This document shows, piece by piece, positions 36,317-48,050 of a DNA stretch of 64,000 nt. Source of the stretch: Mortierella alpina (lineage: Eukaryota > Mortierellomycota > Mortierellomycetes > Mortierellales > Mortierellaceae); NCBI GenBank assembly GCA_029449245.1, contig JANATF010000010.1, positions 124,001 through 188,000 of the forward strand. The letters run 5' to 3'. The notes under the pieces are model-generated. The model saw only the letters and a list, made by a program, of their open reading frames with translations, had not been told where the DNA came from and did no database searches. Each line of letters opens with the position of its first letter. Position 1 is the stretch's first letter. Both the position numbers and the translations under genes were made by a program.

Positions 36317-36729
36317 ATGACGCTCGGCCCTAAAGTTGGTAAAAATGTATTGGCTGCACAGCAGCACCGTATGAACCTGCTGCGAAGCGCAGAGTGCGTA
36401 CTCGCTTTTTTTCATTTTTGGACTTCACTTCAGACTCATTTTCCTTTTCTTTCTGCATGCGCTCCTGCACTACACACAAGCACATACGATCCCTCTAGGC
36501 TGTAGCCTCCTTTAGTCTCTCTTGCCTCTCTACAGCCCTCGTTCCCGGATCAGCTACGACTCGGACCATTCCAACACCCATAACACTCTGGCACGAGCAC
36601 ATCAGCAATGTTCCTTCTCTGCTGCAGGTAATTCGCGGACCTGAAAAGGAAGCTAAGGGGACAGGATTCAACCCAACCGTCGGGTCGTTCATCGGCAGAG
36701 GTCAAATCCAGCAAAAAAAAGAGCTATAA
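36317..36729 (+). CDS. Small hypothetical protein, two exons
   Basis: I do not recognise this protein. The exons are 36317-36393 and 36516-36729, giving 96 residues. The donor GA/gtgcgt and acceptor cctttag give one continuous frame. It begins MTLGPKVGKNVLAAQQHRM and runs through SATTRTIPTPITLWHEHI, NVPSLLQVIRGPEKEAKG and FNPTVGSFIGRG to QIQQKKEL. It is basic and without membrane segments. The start is only 92 bases from the ARPC5 stop but lies beyond that gene's poly(A) signal. The residue mix looks protein-like, but without a homologue the model remains tentative. A basic, amphipathic N-terminus could be a mitochondrial targeting signal. Confidence 0.45.
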
Positions 36730-37775
36730 AGAAGGAGGTGTGTGCGTGGGGGGATACATGCCATTTCTTCCATCAAGCATTGACCAGGTTGTCATTTCAG
36801 AAAACAAAGACAATCAACAAACCCGTATGGATCGTCGGGGTGTTGCCTGGAGAATGCAAACTCAAAAAAAGAACGAGCCAGTGGCAAATGGATAATGTTT
36901 TTTCTTCTTTACGTTGGAATCCGGTTGCGCGATTGATTCTTTGTCATGAGCCATTGGCTAATGTGACATTCGATTCTGAGCTTTGGGTTGAAATATTCGA
37001 GGCGTGTTGTGAATAATGTATATCATGGTGTGTGGGGGGGCTAGGGCAAAATAGAAGGCGGAAGGGGAAGAAGGGCGTTATGGGAGGACGAAAAGTACCA
37101 TTAAGACGGACGAGAGATGTGTGTACAAAAAGAAAAGTAGGTTCTGTGTGCAACAATGCGACGGAGCGCGTTTTTTTTTTTTTGTGAAAAAGATAAATGA
37201 ATGATATGTGAGTGTGTGGAGAGGTGGTTGGCGCGTGCTTTAGTCTGCTTTAGGATTCGACCCATGGCTGCTTGAAAAGAGGATGCCCAGTACGTGGAGT
37301 GAATTCGAGTCGTGGACCCGAGGGGGATGGAGTGCATCAGGAATGGGGCGTGCCAGGGATCACAATGGCCACCCAGAGTGCGAAAGAGAAGGAAGAAGGA
37401 GCGATGGAGAGAGCAGTTGCGGCGGCTGGAGACAGAGTGAGTGTGTGTGAGAGAGAGAGCGCCCTGCAGTTTCATGTGCGAGGCATATGTATTGTGCTCT
37501 GCATGCCAGTCCAGCACCCTTCGTGTTCACTTCACAACGACTTAGACTATATATTACAGTGCTCCAGTCACGCTGTCTCTCAGTCTCTTTTTCCCGTTTC
37601 CATCGTTCCATCTGTCTCTCTTGCCTCATCTCTCATCCTTGCCGTCCTTGCAGTCCTTTCTCTCTCTCTCTCTCTCTCTGCTCTCATCCCTTGCCCACCC
37701 CAAGCGGACTCCCTCCCGCAGATCTCAGGAACAGCACTAACGCAGTAACCCGCCATTGTCCATCCTCCTCTTGTC
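36730..37775. other. Intergenic region before Efr3
   Basis: This is about 1 kb without a supported gene. GA-rich then CT-rich stretches (about 37370-37690) precede the Efr3 ATG; the CT-rich part is probably its leader. Confidence 0.5.
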
Positions 37776-40700
37776 ATGTCCTCCTCCTCCGTCTCCGCTA
37801 CAACGCCCCCTACCTCCCGCGCGCGATCTCGCTCCCGGGCCGGCTCGGTCTCTGCTCCCAATGCCACTGGACTCGCCGCCCCTGCATCGCCTGCCCCACC
37901 GGTGCCCGCTCCCAATGCGACCCATTCATCCTTCATCCCCACCAGATACGTCAAGCATGCCTCACTCATCAACAACTGCTACCCTGCCCGCCCTGAGGAG
38001 AAAGGCCCAAAGTCCAGCGAACTCTCGTACCTGGTTTTCTATGCCACCTCCAAGCCCGCAAAGCTGACCAAGGTCGGCAATTTTATTGAGCGAAGAGTCG
38101 CCCGCGACTATCGCAAAAAGCGTCTTTCGTAAGTGCCCTGTCGCTACACCCCCCGTTCCCCCATAAAAAACAAAAGATACGTCTCACAGGACATTGAACT
38201 GAGTGTTGGCTGACCTTGCTCACGCTTGTCTTCCCCCTATTGTAGAGATGTCCACTGCTCCCTCGAGATCATCAAGGCCCTGCTTCTGGAGAGCAAGGCC
38301 CACCTGAACATCTTTTCAAAGAACGTTGTAAGCATCCTGGACATGCTGCTGGTCGACCTTTCGGATCTGGACATTGTGCGCCACTGCCAGAACATCTTCT
38401 CGTGTTTCTGTGCGGCCCATACCGGGTCGACGCTGGCTGTGGATGTGGAGTTCCGCACAGTCTACGACCGAGTGGTGGGTCGGTTTGCCAACATTGCAAC
38501 GCTCAGTGGCGACAGCAGCAATCGGTATGTGTATATGTACTATAAATTTAGAATGCCTTTTTTTTATACATGTGCGTCGCATGTAAGCTCAGTCCAATGG
38601 TCAGCCCAAACCACATTTCCGCACAGCGCTCTGCGCAGGCTTGCAGGCTTGCAGGGACATGGACTAAACGGATAGCCATCAACGCAGCATCTTCTCAACC
38701 CGAAGGCGTGGCGAGGAAATAGACTATCCGTCTAATACGTTGTTTGATGTACCTACTAGCTACCGGATGATTGGACTAAGAGCGTTGGAGGCTGTTGTCT
38801 CGTCAAGTGCCCTGTATGCGTGCGACCACAAAGCCCAGCTGAACCTGGTCCTGCCTGCTATCCTCGACTGCCTCATCGACTCCAAGAATGGCGTTCAAAT
38901 CCCTTTGGAGAATGGGTCTACCACCGCAATGGCTCCTCGCCGATCGGTCTCGATCCACGTTGCTGTCCATCCTGACAACGTAGTGACTGATGAGGATGTG
39001 ACCGCGGAGGCTGTTCGCTGCCTTCGCGCCTTGTTTAAGACTCCAAATGGCGGCAATGTCAAGCTCGCCTTGGGTCCAACCTTCTCATACCTGGATGAGC
39101 ACAGCCGCTGGTGGCCATCCACATTTGGCGTCGGCATTATCAAGGCGATTGTGAGCTCCATCCTCCCCCAGAACCGATACATGGTCGTCAATGAGATCAT
39201 CACCCGCGTTGACAGTGTCGATGTGACAACCCCAGACCTTTCTTTGCGACTTCAAAAGAAGGCCACTCTTATTGCTGCACTCGAAGCTGTCTTAAAGTCT
39301 CCTGTATCGCTGGTCGGAATGCCAGTGCTTGAGGTCCTTCACTCACTTTTGGTCGCGCTGACAAAGTCGTTGGCTGCATCGAGCTCGATGACCAAAGAAG
39401 GCGAAGCCAGTCAGCTGCTTGGGTTAGAGGCAACCATCCAGGAGGGACTGGTGAACTGTGTTGGTATGTTAGTGACGAAGAATAGAGCCCCGCTTTACTT
39501 GAATCCTTGGTGACAGTTGACTGACTACATTTGCTTTTCTTCATTTGTATCTAGGTGGTCTGGCAACTCATATCTACTATTCGAATCAGGTTCCCCACAT
39601 CATCTCTCATATTGTTGGAAAGCTGTCGCCTAAGTCTGCGCTTCGCTCCACCATCGATGGTGTTCCTGTCGTAGAGTATCGTGCAGCCCTGCTTCAATGT
39701 CTTCAGGCGGTGATCAAGACCAGCAAGGACAGTGGACGTCAGGAAGCCAGCTTCCACGCTGCTGAGATTTCGTCCGACCTGTTGACGCCCTGCCTTGAAT
39801 TATTGTTGGATGAGCATGTCGAGATCAGAACGGCCTTTGCCCAGGCATTGGTCACATTCTTGGTGGCCGAGGAAGAGAACCGTCAGCCGGTTGCTGGACA
39901 GCCGTCCATGACGTCTCCCATCCCATCGACTTCGGGCGATCTGTACTTCCGTGCCGCTGCTCATCAGACATTACACGCGTATGCGACCTCGCCCACCTTG
40001 ACTCCTCAAGATTTGGTGGCAATCTACGGCATCCTCAAAGCCCTCTTCACACATTTCCAGGACGATGAATTCATCAGAGCCGTCCCCATGCTTTTTTCAC
40101 TTCAGGACTGGTGCTTGCAGAGGCAGACTGTGAACGAAGAGGACACGCAGGAAAGCGCGGTGACGTGTAAGCGCGCCGTCGCTGCAGCAGTTGTGAGCTA
40201 CTTCCAGATGGCTGTCGGGACCTACGGTATGGCTGAACCTCAAGAGTACCTGGAGAACATTAGGGCTTCGAGAGAGTCCGAATCTCAGTGGGTGCCTATT
40301 GCTTACAGCACTATTGCAGAATCTCTTGATTTGGCGGCTGAACGGACGTGGGATGCACCCTCGGAACCTCTCAGCCCTGTCCTGACGCATCCTCTGGCAC
40401 GCGAGCATTTGGTCACCTTGTTGACAACGGTCTCTGAGCGATTCCGCGCTGGAGCAGACCGCTTTGGACTCGTCTACAAGGCCGAGAGCCGGTCCACGCT
40501 GTTGTCTGCACGCAACAACCGTGAGTTTGGTAGCGGAACGTTCTTGACCACGGCCACTATGAACGGAGGTTCCCATCTTCTGCACCATAAGCCAGAGCGC
40601 AGCGTCGACAGTCGCATTCGGGTCTCGCGCCTTTTAGAGGATTGGGCTCTACCCAAGATTCTTCCACAGACTTCAGGATCGTCGAGTGACGTTTCGATTA

Positions 40701-41107
40701 CGGAGGAGCCCACGGCGGCGGGATCGACGCGGGAAGGAAGCATCTCTGGAGGGGGGCTCTTGAGCCTGGGCGACGGCACTTTGAACTCGAGAAAGATTGG
40801 GGTGGATAATCTGAAGGCAGCGCTGGCAGCAGCTCACTCGGCCACGGATGCAACGAGCGATGCAGGCAGCTCGAGCGCAGGCAGCGAGCCGCGTGGGACG
40901 TCCACAACAGTGCAAGCAAAGCATTATCCACTATCGGTGCATGCGCAGACGCTGCGCAAGCAGCATGGAGCCACAGCGTCGACTCTCTCGACCACATCGA
41001 CTCTTGCAGCGTCGCGGCCTGATCTGGCGGATCTGCTGAATACGATCCAGATCAATGGCTCTGATGCCAATGGATCGCGACTGTCGTTGGTGGTTCCCCC
41101 ATATTGA
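37776..41107 (+). CDS. EFR3: Efr3, plasma-membrane anchor of the PI4-kinase IIIalpha complex
   Basis: Efr3 holds the Stt4/PI4KIIIalpha kinase, with Ypp1/TTC7, at the plasma membrane to make PI4P. The exons are 37776-38128, 38246-38524, 38760-39463 and 39555-41107, giving 962 residues. The first 50 residues are Ser/Pro/Ala-rich. The conserved Efr3 N-terminal core then starts: KHASLINNCYP, SSELSYLVFYATS, KPAKLTKVGNFIERRVARD, HCSLEIIKALL, followed by helical ARM/HEAT-like repeats to about residue 800. The tail is Ser/Thr-rich and probably disordered. N-terminal Cys near YVKHASLINNC could be a lipidation site, as in animal EFR3; this is inference. All three introns are GT-AG. Confidence 0.9.
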
Positions 41108-43584
41108 AGACGGTAGGCTTTTAATTATTCTATATACCATTTCAACAGTTCATTATTGCAAAACAAGGGGATTGCAGCCATTCAATTATTGATTATGCAC
41201 CTGTGGGTCCGTGGGGCTATTGTACAAGTGCATGTGTATGTCGTTTCTTTTTCTTTTTTTTTAAAGTTGCGTGGGTCAAGAGTAGCTTCCTCAGCCTTAG
41301 CACAGCTCAAACCAATGCTAGGTTGTATCGGTGTATTTCTCTAATTGACAATCGAATTTGTATTCAGTCCGAGGGTGTGTGCAGTGGTCCCGAGGCAAGA
41401 CAGCAATAGTCTATTGGGCTCGATTGAAAAAAAAAAAAAAAAAAAAAAAAAGCACGTATGCAGGGCTGTGATTGGCTGGATGGGTTGAATGGGCAGTGAA
41501 AGAGTGTCGCAAAAAACAATACCATCGGGAGCGAAGGGCGGCGCCTCCTTTTTTTTTTCCTCTCATTTTTGAATAGGTATCTGTTCAGACTGACTTTGGG
41601 CCTGGCTCGCTTTTGCCTCTTGTTTCTTTACAACGCACTCTATTCCGCTATTCTTTTCTTTTCTTTCGACCACTTTTGCTTTGCTCACTCAACGCAACGA
41701 CTCGCAAGTCTCTTGTCTTTGACTCAAAGGAACACGACTGAATAGCAGACAGAAAAGGTAAGGGGAATGTGGGACCCTTCGACCTCCTCATTACATACAT
41801 CACCACATACAACACACACAGGACTATATACTTCCTCCATCCTTATTGTATATCCACATCGCAAGTCTCTCCCCATCCTCATGGGTAGCGCACTCTCTCT
41901 CCCCTCCTCCTCCTCCTCCCGTCCTCCTCATTCCCCCGCACTCTTTTCTTTCCTGCCTCCTCCCTGCTGGCTCTCCTCAGTTACCCGCAATAGATGTTGG
42001 GCAATGGGGCATGGGGATGACAGCTGGGCGATGACCTCCAAAAAAAACTTGCATTGGCAGCTTTCATGTCCACACCCCTTACGTTTTGCGCCCGCTGGTT
42101 TCAATTGGTAGCAAAGGTGTGTGTGGTGTGTCTGAGTGAGGGTGTGGGCTGCGTGGTGGATCGAGGCAGGCAGAGGGAGCAGTCGACAAACCAGTTCCGA
42201 TTTTTTCTCGAGGCGAATTCCCCCCCTCCAATACATCTTGTCTTGGTAGCTGAGCAGATTGAGTGTGGGGAAAAAGGACGCGCGCGAGGCAGATTGTAGC
42301 TGGACAATGTCCCATCATTGGACTACACTTGTTGCTTCTTTCGCTTCATGCCGTTCCGTTGCGTTGGTGGGAACATAATACAATGCCACTTTTTTTTATG
42401 TTTAGTTTTTTTTTTGTTTTTTGTATTCTGCTGACGAACGTCGTTCACCTTTTTTTTGTATGTGTGTACTTTGGACCTTCAATGCCTGTCTGTCTCGCAC
42501 TGCTCTGTTCCCCCTTCTCCTTTCCTCACCTTCTCTCGAGCATCAATGTGTCTCGAGCATTCTCACACTCTCGCTCCCCTCTCGTGCCTTTTTGCGCTCG
42601 TATTTGTCATGTATGGTTGCTCCCCTGCCTCTCCAGCCCACGCAGACATACATATTATACACCCAACGCACGGCTGAACAACCGACCGAGCGAGAGACAG
42701 TTTCAGTTTAACGGTCACAGTGAATTGAGAGTGTATTATTTTTGTTATTCAATCTTGGAACAGCCGCAACCATAATTACCCCTCGCTCCTGCTTCCATCT
42801 CGGTACCATTCGAACCACCCCAGGCTCCTCTTGCTCGTCCGCATCCCCACTTGCTTAATCCCCCGATCGTCATCACTCACCGAGAGAGTCAAACAGCGAG
42901 AAAGAGAGTGAGTGAGAGAGAGCGTCGAACAGTAACGTATCGTGGTTGTTTTTCATGCCTGGGCTATTGTACATGTTCGTGTGAGAATATAGCCTCGTGA
43001 GGGTTGTTATGTGTATTCAGGGCTGTACCTTCGCACCCCCCTCTACGCCCACGCGCAACACCGTCTCTCTCTGCTATTTCCATCTCGTGCGCAACGATGA
43101 CCCGCCCCGCCTCGGCTTGGCTAGCCTCTTCACGTATGGGCACTTGACGTTTGGCAGTGCCTATGGTGCTCTCGGCCAAGCGTCCGCTCTGTCTTGGCCT
43201 GCTGCGCTTCTCTTGCACGGCACCACCAGACCATATGCCTGGGGGCAGGGACTATCTGGGCACCTTTGCCCGTCGCTCTCCTCCCGCACGCGCGCCTTTT
43301 TATTTATACTGTGTGTCCTTTATTTCAGCGTGTTGTCTCATCGCGGAGGACACTCAATGTGTTTGGAGATCACACCCTGCCTGCTATCAGCTACTGTCAG
43401 CGAACTTTAACGCGACACGTGTTTTAGGATCACCTCGGGGTGGGGGGAAAAGCGACAATTAGACACTCGCACTTGCTTACCTCTGTCCCATTTTGAATCA
43501 TCTGCCCACGTAGTCTCGTAACGATCTCTTCGACCCCTAGAGAAGAGCCCTCCTCCGACAGAGCACTTGAGCGAGCACCAAGCC
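41108..43584. other. Intergenic region between Efr3 and the HMG-box gene
   Basis: This 2.5 kb stretch has no supported gene. It contains a run of about 25 A (41427-41451), CT-rich tracts, and a donor-like site (aaaag then gtaagg) at about 41758 that might start a 5' untranslated intron of the downstream gene. It is unusually long for this window and may hold regulatory DNA for the HMG-box factor. Confidence 0.45.
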
Positions 43585-46500
43585 ATGTCGTACCACGGCC
43601 ATAATCAGCATGGACAGTTTCCCAGTCCGGCTGCCACGCGGCCTTTTGCTCAGCACGCGCAGCAGACAAACAGCAATCAGATCGCTGGTCTTGGTCAGCA
43701 GCACAGCGCACAACAGCAGCACCAGCAGCAGCAGCAGCAGTATGCAACCCATCTCCAGCACCACGCCCCTGGCAACAGCAATTTTGGACTCAGCCCTCTT
43801 ACTGCTAGCAGTTACAAGCTGGACAACAGCGGCCGCGATGGGAGGCAAAGCAATGGCCTGCAGGGCTACAGCAATATGTCGAGCGGTAACTGGAGCAGTG
43901 CGACCGAAATGGCCGGTTTTGGCCAGGCACACTCGAGTGGCCAGCTCTCGCACATGCTCGCTCAGCCGCATCATTCGGCGTCACAGCCCTCGCTCTCTTT
44001 GTCGCAATACTCGCAGCCGCAACAGCAGCAACAACAGCAGGCGCAGCCCCAGCAGCAGCCCCAGCAGCAGCATCCGCAGCAACAGCAGGCATTTCTATTC
44101 CCCACTCATAATCAGTCCCCGACGCATCTGAGAGTGAGTTCCTCGTTGCGAATTCTTGGCAGCTTTACGATGGTGGTGCGACTTGCTCTTTTTTGTCACT
44201 AACTAACACTGTCTACCCCCGTCTGCTTATTTGCTTTAGGCCCAGCAGCAACAACAGCAGCAACAACAGCATGCACAGCAGCCTCAGCAGCAGCCTACTC
44301 AGCCTCAGCAGCAGCAACCGTCCTACGGCGCGCATCACTCATCGAGCCACCAAGGCTCCCAGCATTTTTCGTCTACTGTGGTCTCCCCAGCCTCCCAGCT
44401 TCCACGCCAGCAGCCACCTTCTGCGCAAACAGGAATGGTAGGCTCCGGATTGAAGACACCTACATCACTTGGTGGGGTTAGCTCTGTGAGCCGAGGATAT
44501 CTCGACACGGGACTTCCAACAGGAGGGGCGAATGCATCCAATTTTGGATCGGCCAACAGTTTCAACATGACGAACATGCAGAACCTGCGGAATGCCTATG
44601 GCGCGGACGACGAGGTACGGTTAATGGGGACAAGAGCAGGCATGAGTGAAGAGCGGAACTGCGTGCCTAATATAGCATCCTCTTTGCAGGGCGGACACTT
44701 GCTTTCGAATGAAGATAGCCCTCTGGAGGTATACTCACCTTTTAATGGTACTCCTCATGGAAATCAGGTCCAAGCTGCAAACCGCTACCAGGCACAGAGG
44801 GCAGGCAATACCCCCGTAACTCCTGGGCGTCTTGCGCACGACATGCGACCGGGACAAGGCAGCCATGTCCTCAACAGCAACCCGACAACGCTATCCCAGA
44901 ACCAGCCGCTCTCGCCCTACGACCAACGGACCGCCACTCCGGCCATGAGCATTAAGGGCGACGTCATGCTTGGCGGTGCCGGTGTCGCTGGCAGCGGAGC
45001 ACAGCACCAGCAGCCTTCGCGTCACCTGAACCCAGCGCTTTCTCAGTCGCCATACTCGTACCACTCTGCCCAGCAGTCGCCACAGCAGCCTTATCCCTCG
45101 CCTCATGCATCGATCCTACCCCAGCCCCAGCATCAGCACCCTCACCAGCAATCGACTCCTCCCGGCCAGTCTGCGCTCACGCCAAAGGAGTCGCCCCAAT
45201 TGCCTGCGCCCAAGATTGAGCCAGAGCCGAAGAAGAAGCAAGCCAAAGCGCCAAAGGCTGCTGCAGGGACAAAGAAGGCTGTCCAGGGTAAGAAGGGGTT
45301 GAAAGCTCACCTGGAGAATGTCCCGTCGCCAGAGACTGGACGACCAGACCAGGGGCCTTCGCATGCCATGGCCTCGACCTACAACAACATGGATTCATCC
45401 ATGGTTAACCACAACCGCATGTACAGCAACTCTCTCACCCCAGCATCCTTGGCTCAGCATCAACAGCAGTATCCAAGTTTTCAGCAGCAGCAACAACAAC
45501 ATCAGCCCTCGCCGCCTCATCTCTTGCAAAACACTCTTCAGCAGCATCCGCAGCAACAGCAGCATCATCCACAACAGCATCAACAACAACAGCATCATCC
45601 TCAACAGACACACTCACAGCAGCAACAGGTCCATCAGCAACAGCAGGTCCATCAGCAGCAACACCAACATCAGCCGCAACATCAGCAAGCCCAAGCCCAG
45701 CAACAGGCACTGCGGCATCAACGCAATGAGAGTTTTGAGGCAGTACCAAAGGCGGCTGCCATTCAGCCTGTGCCGCCGCCACCACCACCACCTGCTCCCG
45801 CCCCTGTGCCAGAGGTGATCCCTGAGAAGCCCAAGAAGGGTCGAGGCCGGAAAAAGAAGGTTGTGGAAGAACCCCCAGCCCCCATTCCCCATCCTCCCGC
45901 CCCTGCTCCTGAGCCTCCAGTGGTTACTCCAATGGCACGTAATACTGTTATGCCGGCTCTTCCTCAGTCGTCCTCCAAGCTTTCGAAACAGCAACAACTG
46001 GCTCAGCAACGTCAACAACAGCAACAACAGCAACAGCAGCAGCAACAGCAGCTCCATCAGCAGCAACAACAGCAGCTTCACCAGCAAATGCAGATGCAGC
46101 AATTGCAGTTGCAGCAGCAGCAACAACAGCAGCAGCACCAGCAGCATATGCAACGCCAGCAGGCTCAGGTTCAGCAGCTGCAGCCTCAGCAACCTGCCCA
46201 GTCGCAACAGGCGCCGCCGCAACCAGCCCAGCAGACACCATCACAATCGCAGCAGCAGCAACAGCAGTACTACAACACTGCCTCCGCGCCGCTGCCGTTG
46301 TCATTGTCTCAACCAGCGCTCCATCCATCGGGCCGCCCCAAGAGACCGCCCAATGCCTTTTTGGTGTTTTCCAGCGTTCGCCGCCCCGAGCTCCAGAAAT
46401 TGTACCCCACTCACAAGACTGCAGCTCTCAGCAAACGTCTTGGCGAGGAGTGGCGTGATATGAGTGCGGTAAAGATCTATGCACTTTTTATTTTCATGCA

Positions 46501-47732
46501 CTGTCGCCTATTCAATGGCTCATAACGTCGTGGCGTGCTTATGTCTAATCTCCCATTTCTGTATTACCCGAACGACCATGCATCATAGGAGCGCAAGTCG
46601 TTGTACACCTCACGTGCAAAAGACATCAAGGACACTTTCCAAGCCAACCATCCGGAATATGTGTACACGCGTCGCTCGTCCAAGAAGCGTCCAGCTGGTG
46701 ACGCTGAGGGATCCTCCAAGAAGTTCAAGGGATCTGAGGGGGTATGTGTCTCTGTATTTCCAGTCCCTCCCTTTCTCTCTCACTGCTTAGTTCTTGCTTA
46801 GTCTACGATACGGCACTGACGAAGTTTTTTCTGTTCGTGCTGCCCTGGCACTATAGTATGATGATGGTGCAGGTAGCTATGCTGCTGCCAATACAGGACT
46901 GGACCCTAACCGCCCAAGACGCCCCATGAACTCGTACCTCATCTTCAACCAGGAGATGCGTCACAAGCTGTTGCTTGAGAATGCCAACTTGACTGTGAGC
47001 GAGATCTCCCGTGCCATTGGACAGAGATGGGCCAACATGACCACGGAGATGAAGCGTGAATACACTGAGAAGGCGGCGACGATCAAGGCCAATTTCTTGA
47101 AGGAGAACCCGGACTATGTGTACTCTCGTCGCAGCAAGGCCGAGATTGCTGCTTCTGGAGCCGCACGTCGACGAGGCGCCGCACCCGTCGCCGCACCAGT
47201 CGCTCCAATTGGTAAGCATGCTGGCGGAGCACGCGCCAGTGCCAACACTCCAGCCGCAGGCTCGAGTGCGAGTGCAGTCAACAACACTAGCAACAGCAAC
47301 AACACTAACAACAATAGCCACAACAACAACAACAACGTCAATGGCAACAGCAATAACAACAACAGCAACAGCAACAACGCTGCCGCTAATAATAGGGTCA
47401 ACGGAGCTCCTGTAGTCAATGCTGTCAGCAACGACCTGGCGATCAATGGCAGGGACATCAAAATCAGAGGAAAGAAGAAACTCAAGGACCCAGATGCACC
47501 CAAGCACCCTATCCCTGGCTTCCTGTTCTTTCGATCAGGGGAGCGGGCCCGGATCCGCCAGATGAACCCCAACCAGCCGATCCCGTCTGTTGCCGCCAAG
47601 ATGTGGAATGAGATGACACCTGCGCAGAGGGCGCCATGGCTTGAGAAGGCAGCCCAGGACAAGCTGCGGTATGCCGAGGAGATGCAGGCGTATTCGGCAA
47701 AGAAGGGCCGACAGGGCAAGGGCCGCTCATAG
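43585..47732 (+). CDS. Poly-Gln nuclear protein with three HMG boxes
   Basis: This is a DNA-binding chromatin or transcription protein. The exons are 43585-44133, 44240-44614, 44690-46468, 46589-46741 and 46857-47732, giving 1,243 residues. Residues 1-850 are low-complexity with many Gln/His runs and a GRGRKKK AT-hook-like patch after EKPKKG. HMG box 1 (about 857-927) begins RPKRPPNAFLVFSSVRRPEL; box 2 (about 970-1040) begins RPRRPMNSYLIFNQEMR; box 3 (about 1163-1230) begins DPDAPKHPIPGFLFFRSGER. Boxes 1 and 2 each end in a basic YVY(T/S)RRS segment and look duplicated; box 3 is nearer Nhp6/HMGB type. A spacer between boxes 2 and 3 is Asn-rich. Intron 44615-44689 is 75 bases with no stop, so its retention would also be in frame. 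No specific orthologue is claimed. Confidence 0.85.
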
Positions 47733-48050
47733 GACAACGTAATGGAGTTGACTCGCTGGCCTCTTTCGCAACATGTGTAGCCAGTATTGTAGGATAAGGA
47801 TAAAGAAAGAAAAGGCCGTTATCATCATTGTTTTCATTGAATGGCGTTCTCTGTGAAGACTTGTTTCCTTGGGAGGACTTGGGAGGACTTGTTCCCGACA
47901 TGGCGATCCATACCTAGTGGGACGGCGGACAGTGTTTCGCAATAATAACAGACTCTTGGCTATTTGCTGGTGATTGATTCTTTCATTCGTTCTCTCGTTT
48001 CCTCCATTCCATTCCTTCGGACACTCAACATCCAGTGAACGCAGGACACC
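47733..48050. other. Short intergenic region between the HMG-box gene and the DALRD3-like gene
   Basis: This roughly 318-base gap holds the 3' flank of one gene and the promoter of the next, both on the plus strand. A short direct repeat (cttgggagga twice) lies at about 47868-47889. There is no gene. Confidence 0.5.

Noticed and set aside
37245-37270. tRNA-like B-box on the minus strand (gggtcgaatcc)
   Set aside because: One mismatch to the B-box consensus, but no pairing T-arm, A-box or acceptor stem could be drawn around it.
41427-41451. A25 run considered as the tail of a retroposed sequence
   Set aside because: No target-site duplication or upstream element sequence could be recognised.
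45614-46222. Leu-rich open frame antisense to the poly-Gln region
   Set aside because: It is the reverse complement of CAG/CAA repeats in the HMG-box gene, giving false Leu/Ala-rich frames.
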